From Parasedimentitalea marina (GTDB lineage Bacteria; Pseudomonadota; Alphaproteobacteria; Rhodobacterales; Rhodobacteraceae): 64,000 nucleotides of DNA. Shown piece after piece: positions 35,827 to 43,271 of the stretch. How positions within the stretch are numbered: the first letter of the stretch is position 1; the number at the start of each line of letters is the position of its first letter. The notes under the pieces were generated by a model, which made no database searches, was not told where the DNA came from, and worked only from the letters and a program-made list of their open reading frames with translations. Location: the NCBI RefSeq assembly GCF_004006175.1, contig NZ_CP033219.1, positions 3,968,001 through 4,032,000 of the forward strand, given 5' to 3'. The position numbers and the translations under genes were made by a program.

Positions 35827-36741
35827 TTAGGCAAATATCATTGAACTCAATTTGCGGCGACCGTTGAGAACAACTGGATCTTCCGGCTTCAGGGCGTCAA
35901 ATACTGTAAACAGCTGGGCCTTTGCCGCCCCATCGTTCCAGTCGCGATCTCGCCGAAACAGCTCCAGTAGTTCCGCAACCGCAGCCTCAGCGTCACCTGC
36001 GGCATGCAGTGCCTGAGCTAGGTCAAACCGGGCTTGATGGTCGCTTGGATCTGCATCCACGACATTGCGCAATTCACCGACGGGTCCCGCGTTTTCCGCT
36101 TGCCGGGCCAGTTCAATCTGGGCCCTGACGGCTTCGATCTCAGGGGCTTCGGCAATCTCAGCCGGGGCGCCATTCAGCACCGCTTCGGCCTGATCCGCGT
36201 CATCAGCCACCAGATGTGTACGTGCCAGACCGGCATAGGCGGCAGTATTATTGTCGTCTTCGCCAATGACGGCCGCAAAAATCTGCGCCGCATCCTCGAC
36301 TTCGCCTTCGGCCATCATTGTTTCAGCCGCTTCCAGCGCCTCGCCCAGACCGCCATCTGCAGCCCCACCGCCAGCTTCGACAACCTTTGCCACAAAGGCA
36401 TCAATCTCGGACGGCGGCAATGCCCCCTGAAAACCATCAATAGGCTGGCCTTTGTAAAAGGCAAAGACAGCCGGAATTGATTGCACCCGCATTTGCTGGG
36501 CAATCATCTGGTTTTCGTCAACATTGACCTTGGCCATCGTCACCGCACCCTTAGCACGGGTTACAGCGGCCTCAAGAGCCGGTCCCAGGGTCTTGCAGGG
36601 GCCGCACCAGGGCGCCCAGAAATCCACGATAACAGGGACCGTCTGTGAGGCTTCAACCACGTCCTGCATAAAGGTCGCCTCAGAGACGTCCTTGATCAAA
36701 TCTGCTGCCAGAGCATCGGCACCACCAATAATATCCATCAT
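35827..36741 (-). CDS. Thioredoxin-TPR co-chaperone, CnoX/YbbN-like
   Basis: A 304-residue protein with an N-terminal thioredoxin domain whose active site WCGPCK is intact. A C-terminal TPR-like helical region follows (EALEAAETMMAEGEVEDAAQIFAAVIGED, DPSDHQARFDLAQALHAAGDAEAAVAELLELFRRD). Escherichia coli CnoX lacks a full CxxC and acts as a holdase that hands substrates to GroEL/DnaK; alphaproteobacterial members keep CGPC and may also reduce disulfides. The ATG at 36741 has upstream GGAG; the next codon is also ATG. The longer open frame was rejected. It is divergent from the DUF6653 gene. Confidence 0.92.
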   Translation of the reverse strand: MMDIIGGADALAADLIKDVSEATFMQDVVEASQTVPVIVDFWAPWCGPCKTLGPALEAAVTRAKGAVTMAKVNVDENQMIAQQMRVQSIPAVFAFYKGQPIDGFQGALPPSEIDAFVAKVVEAGGGAADGGLGEALEAAETMMAEGEVEDAAQIFAAVIGEDDNNTAAYAGLARTHLVADDADQAEAVLNGAPAEIAEAPEIEAVRAQIELARQAENAGPVGELRNVVDADPSDHQARFDLAQALHAAGDAEAAVAELLELFRRDRDWNDGAAKAQLFTVFDALKPEDPVVLNGRRKLSSMIFA

Positions 36742-36816
36742 AACCTTGTTCTCCACATCGAACTTGCCCTCTATATGAAAGCTGCAGAGCAAGAAACCAA
36801 GAGTGGAGTTGCCCAA

Positions 36817-37338
36817 ATGTCTCGCACCCGAATGGATATTTTTACTCTTGCCGCACGAATGATGGCAATGGACGACGCAGCATGGGCCAAACACGCCAAT
36901 CCTCTCAGTGTTTACAGCCGCATGTCGATCCTGCCGTTGATGACGCTGGCCGTGATCAGTCGAGTCTGGCTAGGATGGTATGCACTTGCACCGATCGTCC
37001 TGGTCATTGTCTGGACCTGGTGGAACCCGCGCGCCTTTGGTCGCCCCAAGACAACTGATAGCTGGGCGGCACATGGCACTTTTGGGGAACGGGTTTTCCT
37101 GAACCGAAAAGAGTGTCCCATCCCACAACATCATTCCCGTTGGGCGATTGGCCTGGGTATTGTGTCCGGGGTTGGTGCAGTGCCGTGGAGCTATGGGCTT
37201 TGGTCACTTGACTACGGCATGTGCCTCTTCGGACTGGCCTTGATGATCGGCGGCAAGCTGTGGTTCGTAGATCGGATGGTCTGGCTGTATCAAGACATGA
37301 AGGGCACCCATCCAACATATAGGAGTTGGCAGCGATAA
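36817..37338 (+). CDS. DUF6653 family membrane protein
   Basis: About 173 residues with two central hydrophobic pairs (RMSILPLMTLAVISRVWLGWYALAPIVLVIVWTW and the WAIGLGIVSGVGAVPWSYGLW region). WWNPRAFGRP, WAAHGTFGERVFLNRK and a final WFVDRMVWLYQDM are conserved in DUF6653; function unknown. GGAG 8 nt before the ATG at 36817 sets the start, although the frame is open from 36775. A structured repeat element follows 58 bp after the stop. Confidence 0.78.
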   Translation: MSRTRMDIFTLAARMMAMDDAAWAKHANPLSVYSRMSILPLMTLAVISRVWLGWYALAPIVLVIVWTWWNPRAFGRPKTTDSWAAHGTFGERVFLNRKECPIPQHHSRWAIGLGIVSGVGAVPWSYGLWSLDYGMCLFGLALMIGGKLWFVDRMVWLYQDMKGTHPTYRSWQR

Positions 37339-37396
37339 ACTGCTACGTTGACGGGCGGTATGTCCAATGTCCAATGCCTCAACAGACCTCCAAAAA

Positions 37397-37525
37397 CTCC
37401 CGCGCCTACAGGTCCATCGGCTACGCCGAGTGACCTTGGCAGCCTTGGGCGTGGCGCCGCGCTTCGCGCGGCGCCACGCCCAACGGAAGGAACGCGTCCG
37501 ACAGGGCGCTGACGACGGGCGGGAG
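37397..37525. repeat. Structured multi-hairpin repeat element, copy 1
   Basis: A 129-bp element between the DUF6653 and xth genes. An outer stem (CTCCCGC 37397-37403 with GCGGGAG 37519-37525) encloses three hairpins. The first is AGGTC-N2-TCGGC-loop TAC-GCCGA-N2-GACCT. The second is an 18-bp perfect palindrome (37445-37462 with 37466-37483, loop TTC). The third is GCGTCC-GACA-GGGCGC (37494-37509). A homologous copy with the same architecture lies at 51533-51659. Translated fragments such as GVAPREARRHAQG are by-products, not a gene. Confidence 0.85.
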
Positions 37526-37541
37526 CCGTTCGTTGCGCTTT

Positions 37542-38330
37542 CTATAGATCGAAAGTGGCAAAGACAGGGGCATGATCGCTGGGTTTTTCCCAGCCCCGTG
37601 CATCCCGCAAAACGCGGCTGGAGTGTGCAGAGGCCGAAATATCAGACGTTGCCCAGATGTGATCCAGACGTCGCCCTTTGTCCGCAGCGTCCCAGTCCTT
37701 GGCCCGGTAGGACCACCAGCTGTATAGCAATCCCTCAGGGATATCCTGGCGGGTGACATCCACCCAATTGCCAGCCTCCTGGACTTGGGCCAGGTGATCG
37801 ACCTCAATCGGCGTATGGCTGACGACTTTGAGCATCTTCTTGTGGTCCCAAACGTCATCGGCGCGCGGTGCAATATTCAGATCACCCACAAGAATCGCTT
37901 TTTCGGGTGGCTCTTTACTAAACCAGTCCCGCATGTCGGTCAGATAATCGAGCTTCTGGCCAAATTTCTCATTAATCTCACGATTCGGCTTATCGCCACC
38001 CGCAGGTACGTAGAAATTATGGATGGTCACGCCGTTTTCCAGTCGCCCGGCGATGTGGCGCGCATGGTCCAGCCCGCCGAATTGCTGACTACTGACCTCT
38101 TCGATCGGCAGTCGCGACAAGATTGCAACTCCGTTATATCCCTTTTGGCCGCGTGCAACCATGTGGGTATAGCCAAGCTCGGCAAAGCCCTCCAACGGGA
38201 TCTTGTCAACTGGACTTTTACATTCTTGCAGACACAACACGTCCGGCCCCTGTTCGGCCAATAGCTTTAGCACAAGCGGTTCGCGCAGGCGGACCGAGTT
38301 GATATTCCAAGTGGCAAGAGTAAAGGACAT
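37542..38330 (-). CDS. xth: Exodeoxyribonuclease III
   Basis: A 262-residue EEP-fold nuclease. LATWNINSVRLR, LCLQECK (metal-binding Glu), VGDLNIAP (Asp and Asn) and the final PSDHAPVFATF (catalytic Asp-His) are the ExoIII/AP-endonuclease signature. It removes 3' blocks and cuts at abasic sites in base-excision repair. The gene appears monocistronic. The stop codon lies 17 bp from the structured repeat element on the downstream side. Confidence 0.96.
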   Translation of the reverse strand: MSFTLATWNINSVRLREPLVLKLLAEQGPDVLCLQECKSPVDKIPLEGFAELGYTHMVARGQKGYNGVAILSRLPIEEVSSQQFGGLDHARHIAGRLENGVTIHNFYVPAGGDKPNREINEKFGQKLDYLTDMRDWFSKEPPEKAILVGDLNIAPRADDVWDHKKMLKVVSHTPIEVDHLAQVQEAGNWVDVTRQDIPEGLLYSWWSYRAKDWDAADKGRRLDHIWATSDISASAHSSRVLRDARGWEKPSDHAPVFATFDL

Positions 38331-38648
38331 GCGCGTCTCATCTGTTGGGTCAGGTCAATTTTGACCAAGTTTGCCCGTCTGTGCACTGCGACACCAGTGC
38401 CGAATGACACCTGCACGATATTTGTAGCAAGAAGCGGATTTTTCTTGCGGATTGCAATTTTCTTGCTCAAATGCCGTTACGTCCAAAAGATGTTGAAACG
38501 GAAATTGCACATGCCTGAAGTGCTGGGGCGACTCCCCGGACACCCATACACAAAGGTGCACGACTGGTGGCCACCGCCTCAGACCGCAAACCCGGGCTGA
38601 GACCCGGACTCGTTTCCCCATAACATATCGTCTTTTGGAGTATCCAAA
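38331..38648. promoter_or_regulatory. Divergent regulatory gap before the dioxygenase gene
   Basis: This 318-bp gap holds no credible gene. It contains GCAAGAA-N8-TTCTTGC (38427-38448) followed by a third TTTTCTTGC at 38458-38466, a repeated-site pattern suggestive of regulator binding. Nearer the gene, ACCCGGGCTGAGACCCGG resembles a short stem. The CTGAGA in it recalls TPP riboswitches, but the other conserved TPP segments are missing. GGAG at 38637 is the dioxygenase ribosome binding site. Confidence 0.4.
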
Positions 38649-39773
38649 ATGAGCACCGCATCTTTGCGTCCTGAAACTGCCATGGTTCATATCGACTGGC
38701 AGGACGGCACCAGTGCCGATTTCCCTTACATCTGGCTTCGCGACAATGACCCGTCTGGCTTTCACCCTCAAACTCAGGAACGGACCAGCGACCTGACCAG
38801 CCTGTCGCTGGATGTCAGCCCTGTTAAAATCGAGGCCAACGACAAGACACTGACAATCTGGTGGGCCGGGGACACATCTGTCAGCGCCTTTGACATGACC
38901 TGGCTGCGTCGCTGTAGCCCGGGCAAGCGTGCAACCGACCCTGCACATACAGGTTTCACCCACTGGCGTCAGGATCTGGGCGCCGAAGGCGTCCCCCGTG
39001 CCAAAGCCGACGACGTCTTGAAATCAGACTCCGCGCTGCAAAGCTGGATGGTCGACACCCAGGTCTTTGGCTATTCCATCATCGAAGGTCTGGCCGAAAA
39101 TACCGATGCCGGTATGGATGTTGCCCGCCGCATTGGATTTCTGCGCGAAACCAACTTTGGCCTGACCTTCGAAGTGCAATCCAAACCCAACCCAAACAAT
39201 CTGGCCTATACCTCGATCGCATTGCCGTTGCACACAGACCTGACCAATCAGGAGTTGCCGCCCGGCTTTCAGTTCCTGCACTGTCTGGCCAACGAGGCCC
39301 AGGGCGGCGGATCCCTGTTCTGCGACGGCTATGCCATTGCCGAAGATCTGAGACAACAGGACCCAGAAGCCTTTGACTTGCTGTCAACGGTCTCTATCCC
39401 GTTCCGATTCCATGATGAAAACACCGATATCCGAAGCCGCAAGAAGGTAATCAATCTGGACGAAGACGGCCAGGTGATCGAGATTTGCTTCAATGCACAT
39501 ATCGCCGATGTTCTGGATTTGGAGCCCTCGTTGATGGCGCGGTATTACCGGGCATACCGACAGTATATGATCATGACCCGGGACCCCGCCTATCTGGTAA
39601 CGCTCAAACTGAAGGCCGGCGAAATGGTGGTCTTTGACAACCGGCGGGTGCTGCACGGACGTGAAGCATTTGATCCACAAACCGGGTTTCGCCACTTGCA
39701 TGGGTGCTACGTAGATCGCGGAGAATATGAAAGCCGCCTGCGCATTTTGCGTCGCGGCACATCCAATCCGTAA
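38649..39773 (+). CDS. Gamma-butyrobetaine hydroxylase-like 2-oxoglutarate dioxygenase
   Basis: A 374-residue Fe(II)/2-oxoglutarate oxygenase. The N-terminal ~100 residues match the DUF971/GBBH-N zinc-binding-type domain (HIDWQDGTSADFPYIWLRDN). The TauD-like catalytic domain follows, with PLHTDLTNQE (His and Asp iron ligands) and FDNRRVLHGREAF (second His). This architecture is that of gamma-butyrobetaine and trimethyllysine hydroxylases of carnitine metabolism. Whether the substrate is a trimethylated amine cannot be proven here. Cysteines usually binding zinc in the N-domain are not obvious. GGAG with 8-nt spacing marks the start. Confidence 0.88.
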   Translation: MSTASLRPETAMVHIDWQDGTSADFPYIWLRDNDPSGFHPQTQERTSDLTSLSLDVSPVKIEANDKTLTIWWAGDTSVSAFDMTWLRRCSPGKRATDPAHTGFTHWRQDLGAEGVPRAKADDVLKSDSALQSWMVDTQVFGYSIIEGLAENTDAGMDVARRIGFLRETNFGLTFEVQSKPNPNNLAYTSIALPLHTDLTNQELPPGFQFLHCLANEAQGGGSLFCDGYAIAEDLRQQDPEAFDLLSTVSIPFRFHDENTDIRSRKKVINLDEDGQVIEICFNAHIADVLDLEPSLMARYYRAYRQYMIMTRDPAYLVTLKLKAGEMVVFDNRRVLHGREAFDPQTGFRHLHGCYVDRGEYESRLRILRRGTSNP

Positions 39774-39875
39774 ACAGCCGGTCTAAGCCAGCCGGGTCGG
39801 ACCTTCGTTTGGGAAACTGCGCAGGTACGATCCGGCCGCCACCTCGCGGCACTACTCGGCACATCAGTTCCGCAC

Positions 39876-39902
39876 AAAAAAAGACCGGGCCACTAGGCCC
39901 GG
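39876..39902 (-). terminator. Rho-independent terminator of the OmpR-type regulator gene
   Basis: On the minus strand CCGGGCC-N4-GGCCCGG is followed by a run of seven Ts (39876-39882). It lies about 110 bp past the regulator stop codon. Confidence 0.85.
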
Positions 39903-39920
39903 CCAGTTCAACAGGGAGGT

Positions 39921-40001
39921 GCATATCATAACCCGGATATGCGCGGGGTTCTGTTATATCTAAGGTAGGTATTTATTTGTCATATTAAATACCTGGACCC
40001 C
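39921..40001. other. Cluster of AT-rich inverted repeats
   Basis: AGGTATTTA-N10-TAAATACCT (39967-39994) is a perfect 9-bp dyad bracketed by GGGGT and ACCCC. GCATAT-N10-ATATGC lies at 39921-39942. Both are in the 3' region of the regulator transcript, before its terminator. They may be a binding site or mRNA 3'-end structures. Confidence 0.4.
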
Positions 40002-40008
40002 ATATTTC

Positions 40009-40695
40009 TCAGGCAACCAGCCGATATCCGCCGGATTCAGTCACCAACAGTCGCGCATTCGAGGGATCGGGCTCTATTTTCTGGCGCAAACGGTAGATAT
40101 GGGTTTCCAACGTATGGGTTGTGACACCTGCATTATACCCCCAGACCTCGTGCAGCAGGACCTCGCGGGCAACCACACCATCGTTGGACCGGTACAAGAA
40201 CTTAAGAATATTGGTCTCTTTTTCCGTCAAACGGATCTTGCGCTCATCCTCAGTCACCAGAATTTTCATCGACGGCTTGAAGGTATATGGCCCCAGCGCA
40301 AAAACGGCGTCTTCCGATTGTTCATGCTGGCGTAGCTGGGCGCGAATACGGGCCAGAAGCACCGGAAACTTAAACGGTTTGGAAACATAATCATTGGCGC
40401 CGGCATCCAGCCCAAGGATGGTGTCGGCGTCGCTATCGTGCCCGGTCAACATCAGGATCGGTGCTTTCACCCCCTGCTTACGCATCAGGCGGCACAGTTC
40501 ACGCCCATCGGTATCCGGCAGACCGACGTCCAGAATGATCAGGTCGTACAGCGCCTCTTTGGCGCGTTCCATCGCGCTTTGGCCATTGTCGGCCTCGAAG
40601 ACATCAAAGTCTTCTGTCATCACCAGTTGCTCGCTCAGTGCTTCGCGCAGGTCCTCGTCGTCGTCGACCAGCAATATTTTCTTGAGTTGCGCCAT
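40009..40695 (-). CDS. OmpR-family response regulator (orphan)
   Basis: A 228-residue two-domain regulator. The receiver has DDDEDLREAL (acidic pocket), LIILDVGLPDTDG (phospho-acceptor Asp) and DYVSKPFKFP (Lys). The C-terminal winged helix has RLTEKETNILKFLYRS and HEVWGYNAGVTTHTLETHIYRLRQKIE. GGAGG upstream of ATG 40695 fixes the start; the longer open frame is ignored. No histidine kinase is encoded in the window. It is divergent from ribA. Inferred role: phosphorylation-dependent transcription factor of unknown regulon. Confidence 0.95.
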   Translation of the reverse strand: MAQLKKILLVDDDEDLREALSEQLVMTEDFDVFEADNGQSAMERAKEALYDLIILDVGLPDTDGRELCRLMRKQGVKAPILMLTGHDSDADTILGLDAGANDYVSKPFKFPVLLARIRAQLRQHEQSEDAVFALGPYTFKPSMKILVTEDERKIRLTEKETNILKFLYRSNDGVVAREVLLHEVWGYNAGVTTHTLETHIYRLRQKIEPDPSNARLLVTESGGYRLVA

Positions 40696-40815
40696 TGGGA
40701 AACCTCCTGTCCTGTTATTCACACATGTGCGCTGAACAGCGAAACGGCAAGATTTGCTGCAAAGCATTCACGCGCACGTGTTTTGTGCACGGGAAATGTT
40801 TCACATTCCTTGCAA

Positions 40816-40860
40816 TTGGGCATAACTAACACCTGCTTATATTTCATCCTATTCCGGAAT
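40816..40860 (+). promoter_or_regulatory. Possible ribA promoter and adjacent palindrome
   Basis: TTGGGC (40816-40821) and TATATT (40838-40843) are spaced 16 bp. ATTCCGGAAT (40851-40860) is a perfect palindrome just before the ribA ATG. The -35 match is weak. No FMN riboswitch is visible. Confidence 0.3.
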
Positions 40861-40866
40861 CCCCTG

Positions 40867-41955
40867 ATGAGCCTGATGCCCTCAATGATCGAACTTCTGG
40901 CCCGAGCCCGGGTTGATCTGCGCATGGGCTTGCCCGTTGTACTGACTGGTAACGGGTCAGCAGCGCTGGCCATTGCTGCCGAAAGCCTAACCGGTCAACG
41001 GTTGACCGACCTACGTGCCATAGGAGAGGTCTCACTGGCCCTGACAGCCCGGCGAGCGGAGACGCTAAAGGCACGGGTTTATGACACCGACATCGCCCGC
41101 TTAACCGTTCCCACAGATGTAGATCGCAGTTGGGTTCGATCACTGGCTGATCCTGCTGATGACCTGAAATTCCCGATGAAAGGCCCATTCAACTGTCAGC
41201 GGACAGGCAGTGCCAACCTACACCGACTGGCGATCGCTCTGATAAAATCCGCACGCCTGTTGCCCGCAGCCTTGTTGGTGCCCATCGACGATGCCGCAAC
41301 ATTTGCCTCAGATCATGGATTAACGCTGATCAACCACGCGGTTGCCATGCCGCTGCTTGGGGAAAGCTCGCCACTGCATCCCGTAGCCGCTGCACGGTTA
41401 CCGGTCGAAGCCGCCGAGGCGGGCCGACTGCATGTTTTTCGCCCCGAAGACGGCGGCGAAGAACATTATGCAATCGAAATCGGCCGTCCTGACCGAAACG
41501 CGCCTGTGCTGGCCCGGCTCCACTCGGCCTGTTTCACCGGCGATGTACTGGGATCCCTGAAATGCGATTGCGGCCCACAGTTGCGCGGCGCTTTGGCCCA
41601 GATGGGGGCCGAGGGCGCGGGTGTACTATTATACCTCAACCAAGAAGGGCGCGGTATTGGTTTAGCCAATAAGATGCGCGCTTATTCTCTGCAAGATCAA
41701 GGGTTTGATACGGTCGAAGCCAACCACAGGCTGGGTTTTGAAGATGACGAACGTGACTTTCGTCTGGGGTCAGAAATCCTGCGCAAGCTGGGCTTCGATC
41801 AGGTTCGACTGCTGACCAACAACCCCAATAAAATCGCCATGATGGAACATACCGGTATCAGGGTGACTGAACGAGTACCTCTAAAGGTGGGCGAAAATGA
41901 CTTCAACCGCGCCTATCTGGCCACCAAGGCCAGCAAATCCGGACATTTTCTGTGA
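40867..41955 (+). CDS. ribA: GTP cyclohydrolase II with alphaproteobacterial N-terminal extension
   Basis: A 362-residue protein. The C-terminal ~200 residues are RibA: HSACFTGDVLGSLKCDCG (zinc cysteines), NQEGRGIGLANKMRAY (catalytic), and NNPNKIAMMEHTGI. It makes 2,5-diamino-6-ribosylamino-pyrimidinone phosphate, the first step of riboflavin synthesis. The N-terminal ~150 residues (LLARARVDLRMGLPVVLTG..., ANLHRLAIALIKSARLLPAALL) are an extra domain absent from the ~200-residue enterobacterial enzyme and not a recognisable RibB. ATG 40867 was chosen; ATGs at 40876 and 40885 are alternatives. The YkuD gene overlaps its end by 4 bp. Confidence 0.92.
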   Translation: MSLMPSMIELLARARVDLRMGLPVVLTGNGSAALAIAAESLTGQRLTDLRAIGEVSLALTARRAETLKARVYDTDIARLTVPTDVDRSWVRSLADPADDLKFPMKGPFNCQRTGSANLHRLAIALIKSARLLPAALLVPIDDAATFASDHGLTLINHAVAMPLLGESSPLHPVAAARLPVEAAEAGRLHVFRPEDGGEEHYAIEIGRPDRNAPVLARLHSACFTGDVLGSLKCDCGPQLRGALAQMGAEGAGVLLYLNQEGRGIGLANKMRAYSLQDQGFDTVEANHRLGFEDDERDFRLGSEILRKLGFDQVRLLTNNPNKIAMMEHTGIRVTERVPLKVGENDFNRAYLATKASKSGHFL

Positions 41956-42455
41956 CCCCACAGGATCTGGTATTGACGCGCCTGGGGGTGCGGTTCAGTG
42001 GCAGACTGTTGCCCTGCTCTATTGGCAAGGGCGGACTGACGACTACCAAACAAGAGGGAGACGGAGCCACTCCGATAGGAACGCATCACATCGTTGGGCT
42101 ATTATATCGCCCTGATCGGATCCGCCGCCCCGCCGACTGGGCCGAGGCGATTGGCCCGGGGGACCTGTGGTCAGATGACAGTCGTGATAGTGCCTATAAC
42201 CACCACGTCCGAGCCCCTTATAGCTACAGCCATGAACACCTGCGCCGGGCGGATCCGCTGTATGATCTGGTGCTGGTATTGGATTGGAACTGGCCTGATG
42301 CCCGGCCCGGGAATGGCTCGGCCATTTTCATTCACCAATGGCGCCGCCCCGGCTATCCAACCGAAGGCTGCATCGCTTTTTCCCGTTCTGATCTGCACTG
42401 GCTAGCCGCACGCGTTCAACCAGGAACACGGGTTATTATTCCGAACTTCGGATAG
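41952..42455 (+). CDS. L,D-transpeptidase (YkuD) family protein
   Basis: A 167-residue YkuD-domain protein. GAIFIHQWRRPGYPTEGCIAF-type sequence shows the catalytic His region and the nucleophilic Cys, with TEGC in place of the usual S/T-HGC. TKQEGDGATPIGTH is also typical of the family. It starts at GTG overlapping the ribA stop (GTGA), so it is translationally coupled. There is no signal peptide or membrane anchor at the N-terminus, which is odd for an enzyme that cross-links peptidoglycan. It may be exported by another route, start elsewhere, or act in the cytosol. Confidence 0.85.
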   Translation: MTPQDLVLTRLGVRFSGRLLPCSIGKGGLTTTKQEGDGATPIGTHHIVGLLYRPDRIRRPADWAEAIGPGDLWSDDSRDSAYNHHVRAPYSYSHEHLRRADPLYDLVLVLDWNWPDARPGNGSAIFIHQWRRPGYPTEGCIAFSRSDLHWLAARVQPGTRVIIPNFG

Positions 42456-42468
42456 CAGCGAACCCGCC

Positions 42469-42513
42469 AAGAAAATTCAAAATTTTCTTTCCAAAATTCT
42501 TCATAAGAATTTT
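42469..42513. repeat. Tandem AT-rich hairpins between convergent genes
   Basis: AAGAAAAT-N5-ATTTTCTT (42469-42489) is followed by AAAATTCTT-CAT-AAGAATTTT (42493-42513). The two perfect stems are almost pure A/T in a GC-rich genome. They end 3 bp before the yggS stop on the opposite strand and probably serve termination or 3'-end stability on both sides. Confidence 0.6.
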
Positions 42514-42515
42514 CC

Positions 42516-43166
42516 TCACCCGCCACGCGTTCCGAAAATTGCAGATCCAACCCGCACATGGGTCGCCCCCTGTGCGATGGCCACTTCAAAATCACTGCTC
42601 ATCCCCATTGACAGACCATCCAACCCATTGTTTGCAGCAATTTTTGCCAATAAAGCAAAGTGTTGGGACGCGTCCTCTCCTACCGGAGGAATGCACATCA
42701 GCCCTTTGACCGGTAGGTCCAACGCCTGGCATTCGGCGATGAAACTATCAGCCTCGGCAGGAAAGACTCCGGCTTTCTGGTCTTCTTCACCGGTATTCAC
42801 CTGCAGGAAAAGATCCGGACAGTGCCCCAATTCCTGCGCCAATCGGGCCAGCGCTTTAGCAAGTTTTGGTCGATCAACCGAGTGGATTGCATCGCATAAT
42901 TCCATGGCCTGCCGAACCTTGTTGGTCTGCAAGGGGCCAATCAAGTGCAAATCTATCCCGGTAAAGCGGCCCTTGAAATCCGGCCATTTACCAGCAGCTT
43001 CTTGCACCCGGTTTTCACCAAAGCACCGCTGCCCCTGCTCAAGAACCGCCTCAACACGCTCATTGGGCTGCACCTTGGATACTGCAATCAGAGTCACAGC
43101 GCCCGGTTCACGTCCAGCGTCAGTTTCGGCCTTGGCGATGTGGGATTTAATCTCATCCAGTGACAT
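42516..43166 (-). CDS. YggS/PLPBP-family pyridoxal phosphate homeostasis protein
   Basis: A 216-residue single-domain PLP protein with an alanine-racemase-like N-terminal barrel. TLIAVSKVQP carries the PLP lysine, CFGENRVQEA and LHLIGPLQTNKV are the signature motifs, and SMGMSSDFEVAIAQGATHVRVGSAIFG the phosphate loop. It has no enzymatic activity in known members and buffers PLP. GAGGGCAGAT before ATG 43166 is the best ribosome binding site; ATG 43178 is an alternative. It is convergent with the YkuD gene. Confidence 0.94.
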   Translation of the reverse strand: MSLDEIKSHIAKAETDAGREPGAVTLIAVSKVQPNERVEAVLEQGQRCFGENRVQEAAGKWPDFKGRFTGIDLHLIGPLQTNKVRQAMELCDAIHSVDRPKLAKALARLAQELGHCPDLFLQVNTGEEDQKAGVFPAEADSFIAECQALDLPVKGLMCIPPVGEDASQHFALLAKIAANNGLDGLSMGMSSDFEVAIAQGATHVRVGSAIFGTRGG

Positions 43167-43212
43167 ATCTGCCCTCATATCAGTTTGAACGCAGAGAAAC
43201 ACTGTTTTGGGA

Positions 43213-43246
43213 CAAAAGAAAAGGGCGGCCTCTGATGAGACCGCCC
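43213..43246 (-). terminator. Rho-independent terminator of the porin gene
   Basis: On the minus strand GGGCGGTCTC-ATCA-GAGGCCGCCC (one wobble) is followed by TTTTCTTTT. It lies 26 bp after the porin stop. Confidence 0.9.
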
Positions 43247-43271
43247 TAAGAACTGTGTGTGTTACGTCAGC

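Noticed and set aside
37397..37873. Protein-coding reading of the structured repeat (RRHAQG-type translations)
   Set aside because: Both copies give similar Arg-rich peptides only because of the palindrome. The sequence variation preserves base pairing, not reading frame.
38560..38620. Possible TPP riboswitch because of CTGAGACCCGG before the dioxygenase gene
   Set aside because: The other invariant TPP segments (the GGTGC arm in correct spacing, the CCTGAT region and TAAT-x-CCAGCG) are missing, and the gene is unrelated to thiamine.
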